Assembly: GCA_038230515.1 (NCBI GenBank) | Contig: JBBRND010000007.1 | Coordinates: forward strand, 89,848-153,847 | Direction of reading: 5' to 3' | Length of the DNA: 64,000 bases | DNA from: JAPLDB01 sp038230515 | GTDB lineage: Bacteria > Bacteroidota > Bacteroidia > AKYH767-A > 2013-40CM-41-45 | Shown here: in pieces, positions 1-9,943 of the stretch | How positions within the stretch are numbered: position 1 is the stretch's first letter | How the letters are laid out: every line of letters begins with the position of its first letter | Notes under the pieces: generated by a model | What the model saw: the letters and a program-made list of their open reading frames with translations, nothing else | Database searches by the model: none | Told to the model about the DNA's origin: nothing | Program-made: the position numbers and the translations under genes

Positions 1-117
1 GTCAGCGTTACCAATGCTTATGACCGCAACAATATTTTTTATGTGAACCGCGTTACCAACGAGCGGGTTTATCAACTGCCTGTGCTCCCAAGTTTTGGAT
101 TGAGTTTGACTTTTTAG
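1..117 (+). CDS. TonB-dependent receptor, C-terminal fragment
   Basis: The window opens inside this gene in frame 1, and 38 codons remain before a TAG stop. The tail contains NAYDRNNIFYVNR followed by VYQLPVLPSFGLSLTF. It resembles the last two strands of TonB-dependent outer-membrane receptors, which end in an aromatic residue (here Phe) needed for barrel assembly. What the receptor transports cannot be judged from so short a piece. The call is by family resemblance of the terminal strands. Confidence 0.7.
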   Translation, partial: VSVTNAYDRNNIFYVNRVTNERVYQLPVLPSFGLSLTF

Positions 118-282
118 CTCCGGTTTAGCATCCATATTCCGGAAATTTACCTTTTCATTCTCCGTAAAAGCCATTTTTCTGCCTGAAAAGCCATTCCTGA
201 GGACGAAAAATGCCATATTCTTCCTGATAATCAAAACAAATATCCTAAAAATTTGATTAATTTGAATGATTTTATATGAATC

Positions 283-492
283 ACGGTTAGTTTTTACTTA
301 TTTACGGTTAGTTTAGATAGAATTACGGTTAGTTTTTGGCAATTCACGATTAGTTTATCCTGATTTACGATTAGTTTTTGACGAATAACGATTAGTTTTT
401 GCAGATTTACGATTAGTTTTTGACGAATAACGATTAGTTTTTGCATATTTACGATTAATTTTTTGAGAATTACGATTAATTGATGCCGTATT
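283..492. repeat. Tandem array of ten 21-bp units
   Basis: The core ACG(A/G)TTAGTTTTT recurs at 283, 304, 325, 346, 367, 388, 409, 430, 451 and 472, exactly 21 bp apart each time. In the middle, two unit variants alternate (367 and 409 against 388 and 430), giving a 42-bp higher-order period. On the minus strand one frame stays open from an ATG at 446 to a TAA at 294 and would give 50 residues of heptads such as KLIVIRQ and KLIVNLQ. There are no spacers, so this is not a CRISPR array. It lies between the converging ends of the TonB receptor fragment and the PAP2 gene. The rest of the gap from 118 to 581 shows no recognisable gene. Confidence 0.95.
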
Positions 493-581
493 TATGGACA
501 TCTAAAGCCGTTTGTGGAAGAAAAATTTACTATTGACGAAAGGAAATGGCTATTATCCGAAGAAGCAAAGAAATACAGGAG

Positions 582-1529
582 TTAAAAAATCAATCTGCAC
601 TTCACTCCCGCAAAACTATCGGCCATAGAAAAAAACAATTCAGTTTTTTTCTTTTTGGTGAGAGAAGAAAAACTTTCATTCGCATCAATTTTACGATGAT
701 GATGCACCACTTGCTTCGCACAAAGATAGCCCGCCATGCCACCCACCAAAACATCAGAAGCCCAATGCGTGTGTTCAACCATTCGGGAAATGCCAACCAA
801 ACCCGCCAGCGAATAAGCAACGATGCCCACCGCTTTTGTATCGCTATACTGCATAGCAAACACCGTTGCAATTGCAAATGCAGTAGAAGTATGGCCGGAA
901 GGAAAGGCATCGAAGTAAGAAACATCTCTTCCGATTGAAGTAATAGAAGGATCATACTGCTTGAAGAAGCCATACCAGTATCCACCCCGGTGACCTTTAC
1001 CATAAGCAGAAGTATAAGATGCAGAAGGGCGCTCTCGCGAAGTGCAATATTTTACAACCCGCACCCACACACCGGAAGTAATTGCCGCCTGAGAAGCAAG
1101 CAGCGAGGTTTGAAAAAGTTTTTTATTCTTAGTAAACAATCCATACACCCCGCACACGGAAATTACACCAATGCCATACGTGCTTCCGAATTCAGTAACG
1201 ATAGGCGAAGTGAAATTAACAAAACTATTCTTGCTTTTAAGGTAGCGCATGTTTTCATCAATCGCATAATCGTATTTAAAAAGCACCACCGTAGCCCCCG
1301 CCACGCCCGCAGCCCAAAACCAATCCCTCGCTTTCATGTGAATGGGAGAAACAAACTGCTCACCGAAATCATGAACCAGCGAAGGCAAATATCCATTGTG
1401 CGATCGGAGAGACAAAACCGAATCGCGCTTCAGAAATTTACAAATAGAAACGGAAGAATCAGCCAATGCGCTGCACATTTCTGCCCTGCTTAAGAGAATG
1501 ATGATGAAAAGGAAAAAAAATTTCCGCAT
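582..1529 (-). CDS. PAP2-superfamily membrane phosphatase
   Basis: The 315-residue product carries the three signature motifs of the type 2 phosphatidic acid phosphatase family: KX6RP at residues 160-168 (KYCTSRERP), PSGHT at 210-214, and SRX5HX3D at 248-259. A signal-like hydrophobic N-terminus (residues 3-14) and several hydrophobic segments place it in the cytoplasmic membrane or periplasm. Family members dephosphorylate lipid phosphates such as undecaprenyl pyrophosphate or phosphatidylglycerophosphate. The substrate here is not determined. The ATG at 1529 leads directly into the hydrophobic N-terminus. It is transcribed away from pyrG as a single gene. Confidence 0.88.
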   Translation of the reverse strand: MRKFFFLFIIILLSRAEMCSALADSSVSICKFLKRDSVLSLRSHNGYLPSLVHDFGEQFVSPIHMKARDWFWAAGVAGATVVLFKYDYAIDENMRYLKSKNSFVNFTSPIVTEFGSTYGIGVISVCGVYGLFTKNKKLFQTSLLASQAAITSGVWVRVVKYCTSRERPSASYTSAYGKGHRGGYWYGFFKQYDPSITSIGRDVSYFDAFPSGHTSTAFAIATVFAMQYSDTKAVGIVAYSLAGLVGISRMVEHTHWASDVLVGGMAGYLCAKQVVHHHRKIDANESFSSLTKKKKTELFFSMADSFAGVKCRLIF

Positions 1530-1624
1530 TTGTAATCAGTACCTATTCGATGTTCGCACCGCGCGAAGGTGAAAATATTTTATTAAAACTTTTCAACTTC
1601 TTTTTCCCGTTCTACTATTTCAAG

Positions 1625-1632
1625 TATGTTTG
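1625..1632 (+). promoter_or_regulatory. Candidate promoter -7 element for pyrG
   Basis: TATGTTTG matches the Bacteroidota sigma-70 -7 consensus TAnnTTTG and lies 73 bp before the pyrG start. No clear -33 TTG is seen. Confidence 0.5.
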
Positions 1633-1705
1633 CACCCCGTGAAGAAATAACGATTGAGAATCTTTCTTCTCATAACTAATTCTTAATTTTTAATTCTTAC
1701 TTACG

Positions 1706-3313
1706 GTGTCCACAACAAAATACATTTTCGTTACAGGCGGAGTTACGTCATCGCTCGGCAAAGGAATCATTTCCGCATCGCTTGCAAAGCTTTTGCAGGC
1801 ACGCGGATACAAAGTCACCATTCAAAAATTTGATCCCTACATCAATGTTGATCCCGGCACACTAAATCCTTACGAACATGGAGAATGTTATGTAACCAAT
1901 GACGGTGCAGAAACCGATCTTGACCTCGGTCACTACGAACGATTCCTGAATGTACCCACATCTCAAGCCAACAACGTAACCACCGGGCGCATTTATCAAA
2001 CCGTAATCAACAAAGAACGCGAAGGCGCCTACCTCGGAAAAACAGTACAAATCATTCCCCACATCACAGATGAGATAAAAAGAAGGATGACCTTGCTTGG
2101 CGAGTCAGGAGAATTTGAAATCATCATTACGGAAATCGGTGGCACCGTTGGCGATATCGAATCACTGCCTTATGTTGAAACAGTTCGTCAGTTGAAATGG
2201 GAACTCGGAAGTTCTGCAATGGTAATTCATCTCACGCTTGTACCTTTTCTCGCAGCCGCAGGCGAATTGAAAACAAAACCCACCCAACACTCAGTAAAAG
2301 CATTGCTCGAACTCGGAGTACAACCCGATATTCTGGTTTGCCGCACCGAACATTCACTCAATACAGACCTTCGGAGAAAAATTGCACTCTTCTGCAACGT
2401 GAATGTAAATGCAGTTATCGAGTCCATTGATGTTGATACCATTTATGACGTACCTTTATTAATGTACAAAGAACAACTCGACAAAGTTGTTCTCGCAAAA
2501 TTAAAACTCCCTCTCCAGCACGAACCCGAACTTGAACAATGGAAAGCATTCCTCGGCAAATTAAAAAACCCGGTCAATGAAGTACGAATTGGTCTCGTTG
2601 GAAAATACATTGAGCTGAAAGATGCTTACAAATCAATCGCTGAATCATTCATTCATGCCGGTGTCGCAAACGAATGTCGGGTAAATGTAGAATGGATTCA
2701 TTCAGACAAACTCAATGCTGACAATTTTGAAAGCAAACTAAGCGGACTTCACGGAGTGCTTGTTGCACCCGGCTTTGGCGACAGAGGCATTGAAGGAAAA
2801 ATAGCTGCCATAAAATACGTTCGCGAAAACAATATTCCTTTTTTTGGAATCTGTCTCGGCATGCAATGCGCCATGATCGAATTCGGAAGAAATGTTCTCG
2901 GATGGAAAGATGCACACTCAACAGAAATGAATCCTGAAACGAAGCATCCAGTCATTCACATGATGGAAGATCAGAAAAGCATCACTCGTAAAGGAGGCAC
3001 TATGCGGCTTGGAGAATATTCCTGCATGCTCACCAAGGGAACAAAAGTTGCAACCATCTACGGAAAGACAAAAATCGGTGAACGTCATCGCCATCGTTTC
3101 GAATTCAACAGTAAATTTCTTCCTTCTTACGAGGAAGCAGGAATGATTGCAGCAGGAATAAACCCCGATTTGAATTTAGTCGAGATCATTGAACTGAAAA
3201 ACCATCCGTGGTTTATCGGTGTACAATATCATCCCGAATACAAAAGCACGGTTGAAAATCCACATCCGCTTTTTGTAAAATTTGTGAGAGCAGCACTGGA
3301 AAAATCGAAGTAA
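1706..3313 (+). CDS. pyrG: CTP synthase
   Basis: CTP synthase converts UTP to CTP with ATP and glutamine. The N-terminal amidoligase domain (about 1-270) has the P-loop-like VTSSLGKG at 13-20 and the IGGTVGDIES region at 144-153. The C-terminal class I glutaminase domain (about 295-530) has PFFGICLGMQ with nucleophile Cys383, and VQYHPEYKS with His509 and Glu511 completing the triad. The length of 535 aa is normal for the family. The start is GTG; no better ATG precedes it and the STTKYIFVTGG sequence is the usual N-terminus. It appears to be a single-gene unit facing a T9SS gene. Confidence 0.98.
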   Translation: MSTTKYIFVTGGVTSSLGKGIISASLAKLLQARGYKVTIQKFDPYINVDPGTLNPYEHGECYVTNDGAETDLDLGHYERFLNVPTSQANNVTTGRIYQTVINKEREGAYLGKTVQIIPHITDEIKRRMTLLGESGEFEIIITEIGGTVGDIESLPYVETVRQLKWELGSSAMVIHLTLVPFLAAAGELKTKPTQHSVKALLELGVQPDILVCRTEHSLNTDLRRKIALFCNVNVNAVIESIDVDTIYDVPLLMYKEQLDKVVLAKLKLPLQHEPELEQWKAFLGKLKNPVNEVRIGLVGKYIELKDAYKSIAESFIHAGVANECRVNVEWIHSDKLNADNFESKLSGLHGVLVAPGFGDRGIEGKIAAIKYVRENNIPFFGICLGMQCAMIEFGRNVLGWKDAHSTEMNPETKHPVIHMMEDQKSITRKGGTMRLGEYSCMLTKGTKVATIYGKTKIGERHRHRFEFNSKFLPSYEEAGMIAAGINPDLNLVEIIELKNHPWFIGVQYHPEYKSTVENPHPLFVKFVRAALEKSK

Positions 3314-3415
3314 TAAATTTCACTTTTTGTAAGATTGTCTCTGCGAAAAAAAACGCAGACTAGGAGAATTAAAAAAATCTACATATCCACGGCTGATTTT
3401 TTAATGCTTATCTGA

Positions 3416-4447
3416 TCACTCTTTCACAATTCGTTTTATTACTGATCCTTTTTCCGAAGAAATTTTTGCAAAATAAACTCCTTCGCGAAGATCATTAAGA
3501 TACAATGTTTCTTCAGCAACAGATTTTTCCAAACAGATTTCCTTCACAATTTTTCCTGTCATATCAGAAATCTGAACAGTAACTTTAGTATTCAATTTTG
3601 TAAGAGAGAGAGCAATTTTATCATGAAATGGATTTGGATAAACGCTCACGTTGGCAGAATTAAAGTTGAGTTGAGGAACCGAATTTGTAAAAAGAATCTG
3701 ACGAATGCCTGCAGATTTTTTATGATCTGTCTGCAGTCCGCTCAAATCTTTTGTTGACATGTAAAGGATGGGTTGCTTTTTCATGTTGTTCGGTGTATTA
3801 TCCATCCACAAGTAAGTTACAATGTGAGAAACAATGTCAAGCCCTGCTCCGTAATTGTAAACAAGGACTTCATCAATTTTTATTCTGCCAACATTATTAA
3901 ATACACCACCTGATTGAGCCGGCAAATTCAAAGTGCCGTATGCATCATATGTAGTCGTTACCACGCCCGTAATATTTGCAACACCATTTGACCCGGTTAC
4001 GCTGTCGGAGTAGGATTGACCAAATGTGAACGGATAAGCAAAAATCCTGAATCCGTTAGTGAAATTATCCTGGGCGCTGAAAACCACAGTGCCAACTTCT
4101 TTATAGGAGGTGGTTGAAGTATTATAAAACTCATAGGTTGTCCCTCCTTGCGTAACATCCACAATTTCTGCTGCCATGTTTGCCGTTGGGAAAACAGTAG
4201 CGTAATTTGTAAACTGTGGCTGCATAAAGTTAAACTCCCTTGTGTTTAATGTACTGGGCAGAGAAGACAAATTCCACACAACCCCAGCTCCGGCAGACCC
4301 CGGCTGCATCGCAGCGGTATCAACCACAATTTTGTAAGCAAACGTGTCCGCATAAATCGGATTGTAGCTTGATGTAATTGTTGGCTGAGCAAATAAATTA
4401 AAAGCAAATATTGAAATAAGCAAACTGAGTAGAGATGTTTTTTTCAT
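3416..4447 (-). CDS. Secreted protein with type A T9SS sorting domain
   Basis: A 343-residue secreted protein. Residues 1-20 form a signal peptide ending in FAQ. The central 240 residues are rich in Thr, Asn and Gly and match no family I can name. The last 80 residues contain VSVYPNPFHDKI and VQISDMTGKIV and end in a basic IKRIVKE, the pattern of the type A C-terminal domain that directs export by the type IX system and anchoring to the cell surface. It is transcribed away from the giant gene at 4792. Function is unknown. Confidence 0.85.
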   Translation of the reverse strand: MKKTSLLSLLISIFAFNLFAQPTITSSYNPIYADTFAYKIVVDTAAMQPGSAGAGVVWNLSSLPSTLNTREFNFMQPQFTNYATVFPTANMAAEIVDVTQGGTTYEFYNTSTTSYKEVGTVVFSAQDNFTNGFRIFAYPFTFGQSYSDSVTGSNGVANITGVVTTTYDAYGTLNLPAQSGGVFNNVGRIKIDEVLVYNYGAGLDIVSHIVTYLWMDNTPNNMKKQPILYMSTKDLSGLQTDHKKSAGIRQILFTNSVPQLNFNSANVSVYPNPFHDKIALSLTKLNTKVTVQISDMTGKIVKEICLEKSVAEETLYLNDLREGVYFAKISSEKGSVIKRIVKE

Positions 4448-4561
4448 TTATCTTTTTAAGGTTTTGAGTGCGCAAGATAAAACATATTTCTTACAGAAAG
4501 CAAAACAAATATTGACACTTTTTAGAATTTCATGCGTAAAAACTGATTCTGTTAAAAAAAA

Positions 4562-4607
4562 GTTCATTCATTCACCTAACCTTTTGGTTCATTCATCCCA
4601 ACTTTTG
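4562..4607. repeat. Two-copy imperfect direct repeat
   Basis: GTTCATTCATTCACC and its partner GTTCATTCATCCCAAC begin at 4562 and 4587, each ending in TTTTG, 25 bp apart. They lie in the 344-bp gap (4448-4791) between two diverging T9SS genes. Apart from a promoter candidate the gap shows nothing else recognisable. Confidence 0.5.
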
Positions 4608-4648
4608 ATACGTTAACAAAAAATCTTCAAAAATCAGCACGGCTTTTG

Positions 4649-4679
4649 TTGAAGTGTATATAAAATTTATCTATCTTAG
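4649..4679 (+). promoter_or_regulatory. Candidate promoter for the first giant T9SS gene
   Basis: TTG at 4649-4651, a 20-bp spacer and TATCTTAG at 4672-4679 approximate the Bacteroidota TTG/TAnnTTTG promoter with one departure in the -7 box. It would give a leader of about 105 nt. Confidence 0.35.
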
Positions 4680-4791
4680 CATCCAAATTCACAAGGCAAA
4701 ATCCAAACCCGTCTGTTTGGAATGAAAATTTAATAGCAATTTAATTCTGAATTCGTCTTTCTCAAGTAACCAATAAAAAAAAATTATCAAA

Positions 4792-7700
4792 ATGAAATTA
4801 AACTCTACACAATCAGCAATCCGAGTTTTAATTTTTTCACTGTTCCTTCTTTGCTTTGCTCAGCAAGGGTTTGGACAAACCATCGGGATTAATTATGTCC
4901 CATCACAACCTGCCGGGGCTCTTACTTGGAATAGTGCAGCTACAGCTCTGGCCACACTTAACGGAGCTGATGATGTGCTCGCCTCATTTACCCCTCCGGC
5001 TACATGGGGCGGATTTTATTATGGAGGTGTTTGGTATCCACAGGCAACAACCACATTTTATGTATCATCAAATGGTTGGATGTCCGTTGCAAAGCCCGGT
5101 GATCCCATACCACCGAGTTCCCTTCCTGTAAATGACCTTGCTGGAAATCCATACCGCATTATCGCACCTTTATGGGATGATTTAAAACTTCATGCAACGG
5201 GGGGAGGGGTTACATGGAAAGTGACAGGTACACCCACAACCAGAGTTTTAATTGTAGAATGGAGAGGTGTATACTGGGACAAAACGGGGGCTGACACTGC
5301 AATTTCTTTTCAGGTTCGTATTTATGATCATCAACAAACTATTGCTGCAAATCGTGATGGAATTGAATTCAGGTATAAAAGAAACGGAACTTCCACATAT
5401 GGATTAAGTGTTACTCCATCTGCTTCAATCGGCTTAAGCGGATTTTGTGCGAACGATATTGAAGCGTGGACAAATGCCTCTGGTGCAACTATCAGTAAAA
5501 CTGTCCCTGAGGCCATTGTAGCAACAAAACCATCTGATCCTGCAAGCTATAGATTTACGCCAGTTGCACATCCAAATGATGATTGCGCTGCACCTTATGC
5601 CATGGTTTTTAATCCAGGTCTCCCTCTCATTTCATCCTTGGGAACCTTACTTCATTCTACATTATCTGCAGCACTTCCAACTCCGGGTTGTGGAGCAACA
5701 GCAACGAACTTTAGTGATGTATGGTTTTCATTTACCAAGCCAGCAAACATTACAAACTTCGAACTCTTTACTGACTCTCTTGATTGCAGAGGGGTAAATT
5801 ACACAACAGGCATTGAGGTTTTCACTGCCTGCGGCACTGCACTTGCCGGTGGATGTAATTTCGGAGCTGCTGGACCTGCAGGAACAAATGCATCATCTTA
5901 TCTTAACCTTACAAATCTTCCATGTGCTTCCACACCATATCTTGTGCGGGTATTTTCCTCTGACACTCTTTATCGAAGCTATTTTCGTTTCAACATTCGA
6001 CCGCCCGGAAGAACCTGTGCGTATTCAAATGATATTACTGGATGTGGACTCCCTTATAATTCCCCCCCTTTATCCGCCCTCAATTTCACAAATGATTACG
6101 ACAGTTTATATCCTGCCTGCCACAGTCGCGTAGAGCATGGAGAAGATTATGTTTTCTCTTACACGCCTGCAGCCACGCAATGTGTAAATTTTCAACTTGT
6201 AAACACGCCTGCTAACTCAAACCCCGGTTTATTTATTTATGCAAATGGTTGCCCCTCGCCTAACGCAGGTCCAACAGGAAGTGAAGTTTGTTACGGAAGC
6301 GTTACTTCTGCAGGTGGTGCCCCGTTAAGTTTTAACAGCGTTACTCTTACTGCCGGTCAGACATATTACTTTGTTGTAGATAATGACAGTTCCGGTGCTA
6401 ACCCTTCTTTACCTCTTTTTAATCTCAATATAACAATTTCCGGTTCAGGCACACCCTTGAATGATCCCTGTAGTGGAGCTACAAGTTTCCCTGTAACAGT
6501 TGCTGCAAATTGCGTGGGAGGAACAGCCGGGGATAACAGTTGCGCCACACCTTCTGCAGCAGGAACAGTACCGGTTCCGGGCTGTGGCAGCTTTACGGAT
6601 GGTATCACGCCTGATGTTTGGTTTACTTTTACTTCTCTTTCCATTCAGCCGCATCAGATTAATGTAAACCCTGCCGGTGGTACTCCCGCTCAGGATCTTG
6701 CCATGCAAATATACACTGGCGGTTGTGGTGGTCTTGTCTTACTTGCAGGGGCTTGTGACGACAACAGTAATGGCTTGATGCCTTCGCTTTCCATCGTACC
6801 TACAGGTGTAGGTGTTGTTTACTATGTAAGAATCTGGTCAAACAATGGAACCAAACCAGGTCAATTCACAATTTGTGCTGTTCAGGGTTGTACTCCTACT
6901 AACGACTTATGCTCTGGTGTAATTACCTTAAATGTTGGTCAACCCTTACAAGGAGATAATGGCTGCTCTACAGGGACTGCCGAACCTTTTTCCGGTGTTA
7001 GTGCTGGCTGCTGGACAAACACTGGTGGTGCAGGTCAGATTCAAACTGTTTGGTACAATTTTATTGCTATTAATGCACAAATGAGAATCCGCCTTCGTCT
7101 TCTCACAATGTTCGATTCTCAAATGGCGCTTTATTCTTCTACCGGTGCGGGGGCTAACACATGTGCAGGCACTTTCGCTCAAATTTTTTGTAATGATAAC
7201 GGTCCAAATACCTGCGGTGCTGGTGGTACTATCAGGTGGTCGGAAATTACAGCTACCGGTTTAACTGTCGGTAATACTTATTTTCTTCGTGTGGATGGAG
7301 TAAATGCAAATACAGGTACTTTTGAACTAACTCTTGAAGACGGAGTCAATCCATATCCTCCGATCAATACTCAGGATTGTGCATTGGCTCAAAGTATTTG
7401 CGGAAACGCAGGTTTTACTGTTGCCGATCCGGGTTTTCAGGGTACCGGAAATATTTGTGACATGGCGAACAACGGTGGAACTACATGCATGGCATCAGGT
7501 GAGCGGGGATCAGCATGGTACACATGGTCTGTTACGGGCGCTGCAGGAACCGGTACTGATATGAATTTTTTAATCTCCCCAAATTCTCCGAACGATTATG
7601 ACTTTATTTTATACCTGGTTGATACTACTTCTATGATGAATGGAAATCCCGGTGGCGATGGTGTTCCCGCAGTTGCTAACTACTGTAATTCATTAAGCAC

Positions 7701-9825
7701 TTCCGCTGCGTTTCCTGCTGTTTCATGCAACTGGTCTGCCTGCGGAAATACAGGATGTAATGCTTCAGCGGGTACTTTGACTATTACCGGAACGGCCGGT
7801 TCTTACTATCAGGGTGGTGGTGGGGCTCCTTGCCTAGCACCTGCTATTCATTTACCTCCTGGAGTGACAGGAACCTTCTTGTTGCAAACAAGTAACTATA
7901 CCACATCTACTGCAGGTTTTAGTATTAACTGGCAGGGAACTCCGATAAATGGCAATCCTCCAAGTATGATCTGGCAAGGTTCCACTACTACTTGGGGTAC
8001 ATTAGCCAATTGGTCTCCGACCTGTGGACAAGTTCCTGACTGTGTTACTAATGGAATCCCTGCCTTTATCGGAACCGGTGGCAGCCAAATGCCAAATATT
8101 ATTGCTTCAACTACTGTTAAAGATCTTACCATTAATGCAGGTGCGACACTCACTATAACCGGTGCTGCAACTGTACTTTCAATATGTGGTAATTTTACCA
8201 ATAATGGAACATTGACTTGCAATCCATTAAGTACTATCACATTTATAGGAAACCTTAATCAGTCAATTAGCGGAATCTTCGCTGCTGCATCTAACCAGTT
8301 TTACAATCTCACAGTCAACAAAGGAGCCAATACGCTTACTTTCAATACCAATATTTATTGTCAGGGTAATTTTACAGTTACAGGACCTAACGGAATTGTA
8401 AATATTAACAGTAAGAACCTTGAAGTAGGTGGAAATTTTTACAACTACAATGGCAATACAAGTTTAACTGGTTTAGCAAACAGTACCATTGCATTTACTA
8501 GACGGAGTGCCGTAAATGAGACTTACCAGAATGACGGTGCAAATCTCACGCTCAATAATGTGAGTATGCGAACATTAATTGCCGGTACTCTTACCCTTAA
8601 TGCGAATGCAACAAGTGACTTGATTATCGGTGCAAATGGTGTCTTGTCGTTGGGTACAGGGGGCTTTGGCCAAAATGGTGTAATTGTTACTCCTGTAGGC
8701 ACTGCAAGAGAAGTAAATGTGTTGAACAGTGCTGCGGCTGCCTGCAATGCCGGATGTGCTTCAAGCTATGTGCAAGGTAAATTAAGGAGAGCAATTCCGA
8801 ATGGCGCAGCATCACTTGCCTCTTTTGATTTTCCTGTTGGCGAAGCAACAAAGTTATATCAACGCGCAAATATTACTTATACTGCTGCCACAACGGGAGC
8901 GTATAATTTGTTAGCGCAGTTTAAAACCTGGGGTGGCGCAAACTGCGCAGGACCTCCCGGTGCAGGCCCTGTAGCAAGTGAATGTGTAACTGCAACATAT
9001 TCTGCACTTCCTTATTTCGATCATGGATATTGGAATATTGATGCAAGTATTGGTGCACCAACCGGAACCTACACGGCAACGCTCTATAATAATACTGTTG
9101 GAAATAATACAGGCATGGGATGGACTGTTGTTAAAGCTACTTCAGGTTCCTGCGCTTTTGCTTTATCCGGTGCTTGCTTTGTAGGAAGTACAGCAGGAGC
9201 CACACGAAGAGATGCCTTAAACGGTTTCTCTGATTTTGCCACTGTTCAATCTCAAACCCCACTCCCGATTGAATTGTTATCTTTTGACGCATCACCATTA
9301 AATGTAGGTGTGCATTGCAAGTGGGTAACTGCAACGGAAATCAACAACGATCATTTCGATATTGAGAGAAGTAAGGATGCCTATACATTTAAAGCAATCG
9401 GTCAGGTTAAAGGATTTGGCTCCGGAGTTTCAACTCAGAACTTATCTTATTCGTTTGATGACAATGAACTTTGCACAGGTACTCTTTACTACCGTTTAAA
9501 ACAAACGGATATAAATGGTACTTTCACTTACAGCGATGTGGTTGCGGTTAATTGTAAAAACTCGCTCGTAAATCTTGCACCAAACCCCGCCAGAACGAAT
9601 ATCAATCTAAACTTCTTCGAACCGCAAACAGGGATGGTAACAGTTGAAGTTTCTGATATGATTGGACAGATTGTGATTCGTCAATCTTATAATGTAGAAA
9701 AAGGATTTAACGACCAAAATGTTGATATCGCTTCTTTGCCAAATGGTGTTTACTACCTTAAGATTTTAAACCGAGACAACCAACCGGATGAAGTAGCAAG
9801 GCAGATAAAGTTTCTGAAATATTGA
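4792..9825 (+). CDS. Giant multidomain T9SS surface protein (copy 1)
   Basis: The 1677-residue product has a signal peptide (1-29, ending GFGQ). A beta-rich head (about 30-255) contains SSNGWMS and IAPLWDDL. Next come five cysteine-bearing beta modules (about 257-405, 407-550, 555-700, 703-853, 858-1053), with recurring DVWFxFT and DCALAQ-type motifs resembling pre-peptidase C-terminal (PPC) beta-sandwiches. A region at about 1060-1280 has spaced TINAGATLTI and NNGTL motifs typical of parallel beta-helix repeats. A TEINNDHFDIERS module and a type A T9SS sorting domain (about 1592-1677, ANPAR-like turn then VEVSDMIGQIV) finish it. A surface adhesin or matrix role is likely but inferred. It is paralogous along its whole length with the next large gene. 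Confidence 0.85.
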   Translation: MKLNSTQSAIRVLIFSLFLLCFAQQGFGQTIGINYVPSQPAGALTWNSAATALATLNGADDVLASFTPPATWGGFYYGGVWYPQATTTFYVSSNGWMSVAKPGDPIPPSSLPVNDLAGNPYRIIAPLWDDLKLHATGGGVTWKVTGTPTTRVLIVEWRGVYWDKTGADTAISFQVRIYDHQQTIAANRDGIEFRYKRNGTSTYGLSVTPSASIGLSGFCANDIEAWTNASGATISKTVPEAIVATKPSDPASYRFTPVAHPNDDCAAPYAMVFNPGLPLISSLGTLLHSTLSAALPTPGCGATATNFSDVWFSFTKPANITNFELFTDSLDCRGVNYTTGIEVFTACGTALAGGCNFGAAGPAGTNASSYLNLTNLPCASTPYLVRVFSSDTLYRSYFRFNIRPPGRTCAYSNDITGCGLPYNSPPLSALNFTNDYDSLYPACHSRVEHGEDYVFSYTPAATQCVNFQLVNTPANSNPGLFIYANGCPSPNAGPTGSEVCYGSVTSAGGAPLSFNSVTLTAGQTYYFVVDNDSSGANPSLPLFNLNITISGSGTPLNDPCSGATSFPVTVAANCVGGTAGDNSCATPSAAGTVPVPGCGSFTDGITPDVWFTFTSLSIQPHQINVNPAGGTPAQDLAMQIYTGGCGGLVLLAGACDDNSNGLMPSLSIVPTGVGVVYYVRIWSNNGTKPGQFTICAVQGCTPTNDLCSGVITLNVGQPLQGDNGCSTGTAEPFSGVSAGCWTNTGGAGQIQTVWYNFIAINAQMRIRLRLLTMFDSQMALYSSTGAGANTCAGTFAQIFCNDNGPNTCGAGGTIRWSEITATGLTVGNTYFLRVDGVNANTGTFELTLEDGVNPYPPINTQDCALAQSICGNAGFTVADPGFQGTGNICDMANNGGTTCMASGERGSAWYTWSVTGAAGTGTDMNFLISPNSPNDYDFILYLVDTTSMMNGNPGGDGVPAVANYCNSLSTSAAFPAVSCNWSACGNTGCNASAGTLTITGTAGSYYQGGGGAPCLAPAIHLPPGVTGTFLLQTSNYTTSTAGFSINWQGTPINGNPPSMIWQGSTTTWGTLANWSPTCGQVPDCVTNGIPAFIGTGGSQMPNIIASTTVKDLTINAGATLTITGAATVLSICGNFTNNGTLTCNPLSTITFIGNLNQSISGIFAAASNQFYNLTVNKGANTLTFNTNIYCQGNFTVTGPNGIVNINSKNLEVGGNFYNYNGNTSLTGLANSTIAFTRRSAVNETYQNDGANLTLNNVSMRTLIAGTLTLNANATSDLIIGANGVLSLGTGGFGQNGVIVTPVGTAREVNVLNSAAAACNAGCASSYVQGKLRRAIPNGAASLASFDFPVGEATKLYQRANITYTAATTGAYNLLAQFKTWGGANCAGPPGAGPVASECVTATYSALPYFDHGYWNIDASIGAPTGTYTATLYNNTVGNNTGMGWTVVKATSGSCAFALSGACFVGSTAGATRRDALNGFSDFATVQSQTPLPIELLSFDASPLNVGVHCKWVTATEINNDHFDIERSKDAYTFKAIGQVKGFGSGVSTQNLSYSFDDNELCTGTLYYRLKQTDINGTFTYSDVVAVNCKNSLVNLAPNPARTNINLNFFEPQTGMVTVEVSDMIGQIVIRQSYNVEKGFNDQNVDIASLPNGVYYLKILNRDNQPDEVARQIKFLKY

Positions 9826-9840
9826 CGATGGAATGATCTT

Positions 9841-9885
9841 AATGAAAATTGCTGATCTGACAGGTCGGCAATTTTCATTTTATTT
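9841..9885 (+). terminator. Rho-independent terminator
   Basis: AATGAAAATTGC at 9841-9852 pairs perfectly with GCAATTTTCATT at 9868-9879, followed by a T-rich run. It lies 15 bp past the first giant gene. Confidence 0.8.
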
Positions 9886-9943
9886 AGTTTGTATATTCAA
9901 AAAAAATAGTACTTTTAGCGTGCTAATTTAAACAACAATTTTC

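Noticed and set aside
283..492. CRISPR array
   Set aside because: Units follow one another directly without unique spacers, and no cas gene is in the window. The same holds for the arrays at 21655 and 44060.
546..938. Plus-strand open frame of 130 codons
   Set aside because: It lies antisense to the PAP2 gene, which has all three catalytic motifs. The frame has no recognisable domain.
3328..3372. Terminator between pyrG and the T9SS gene
   Set aside because: TCTGCG and CGCAGA pair around an A-run, but the stem is only 6 bp and no T-run follows on the plus strand.
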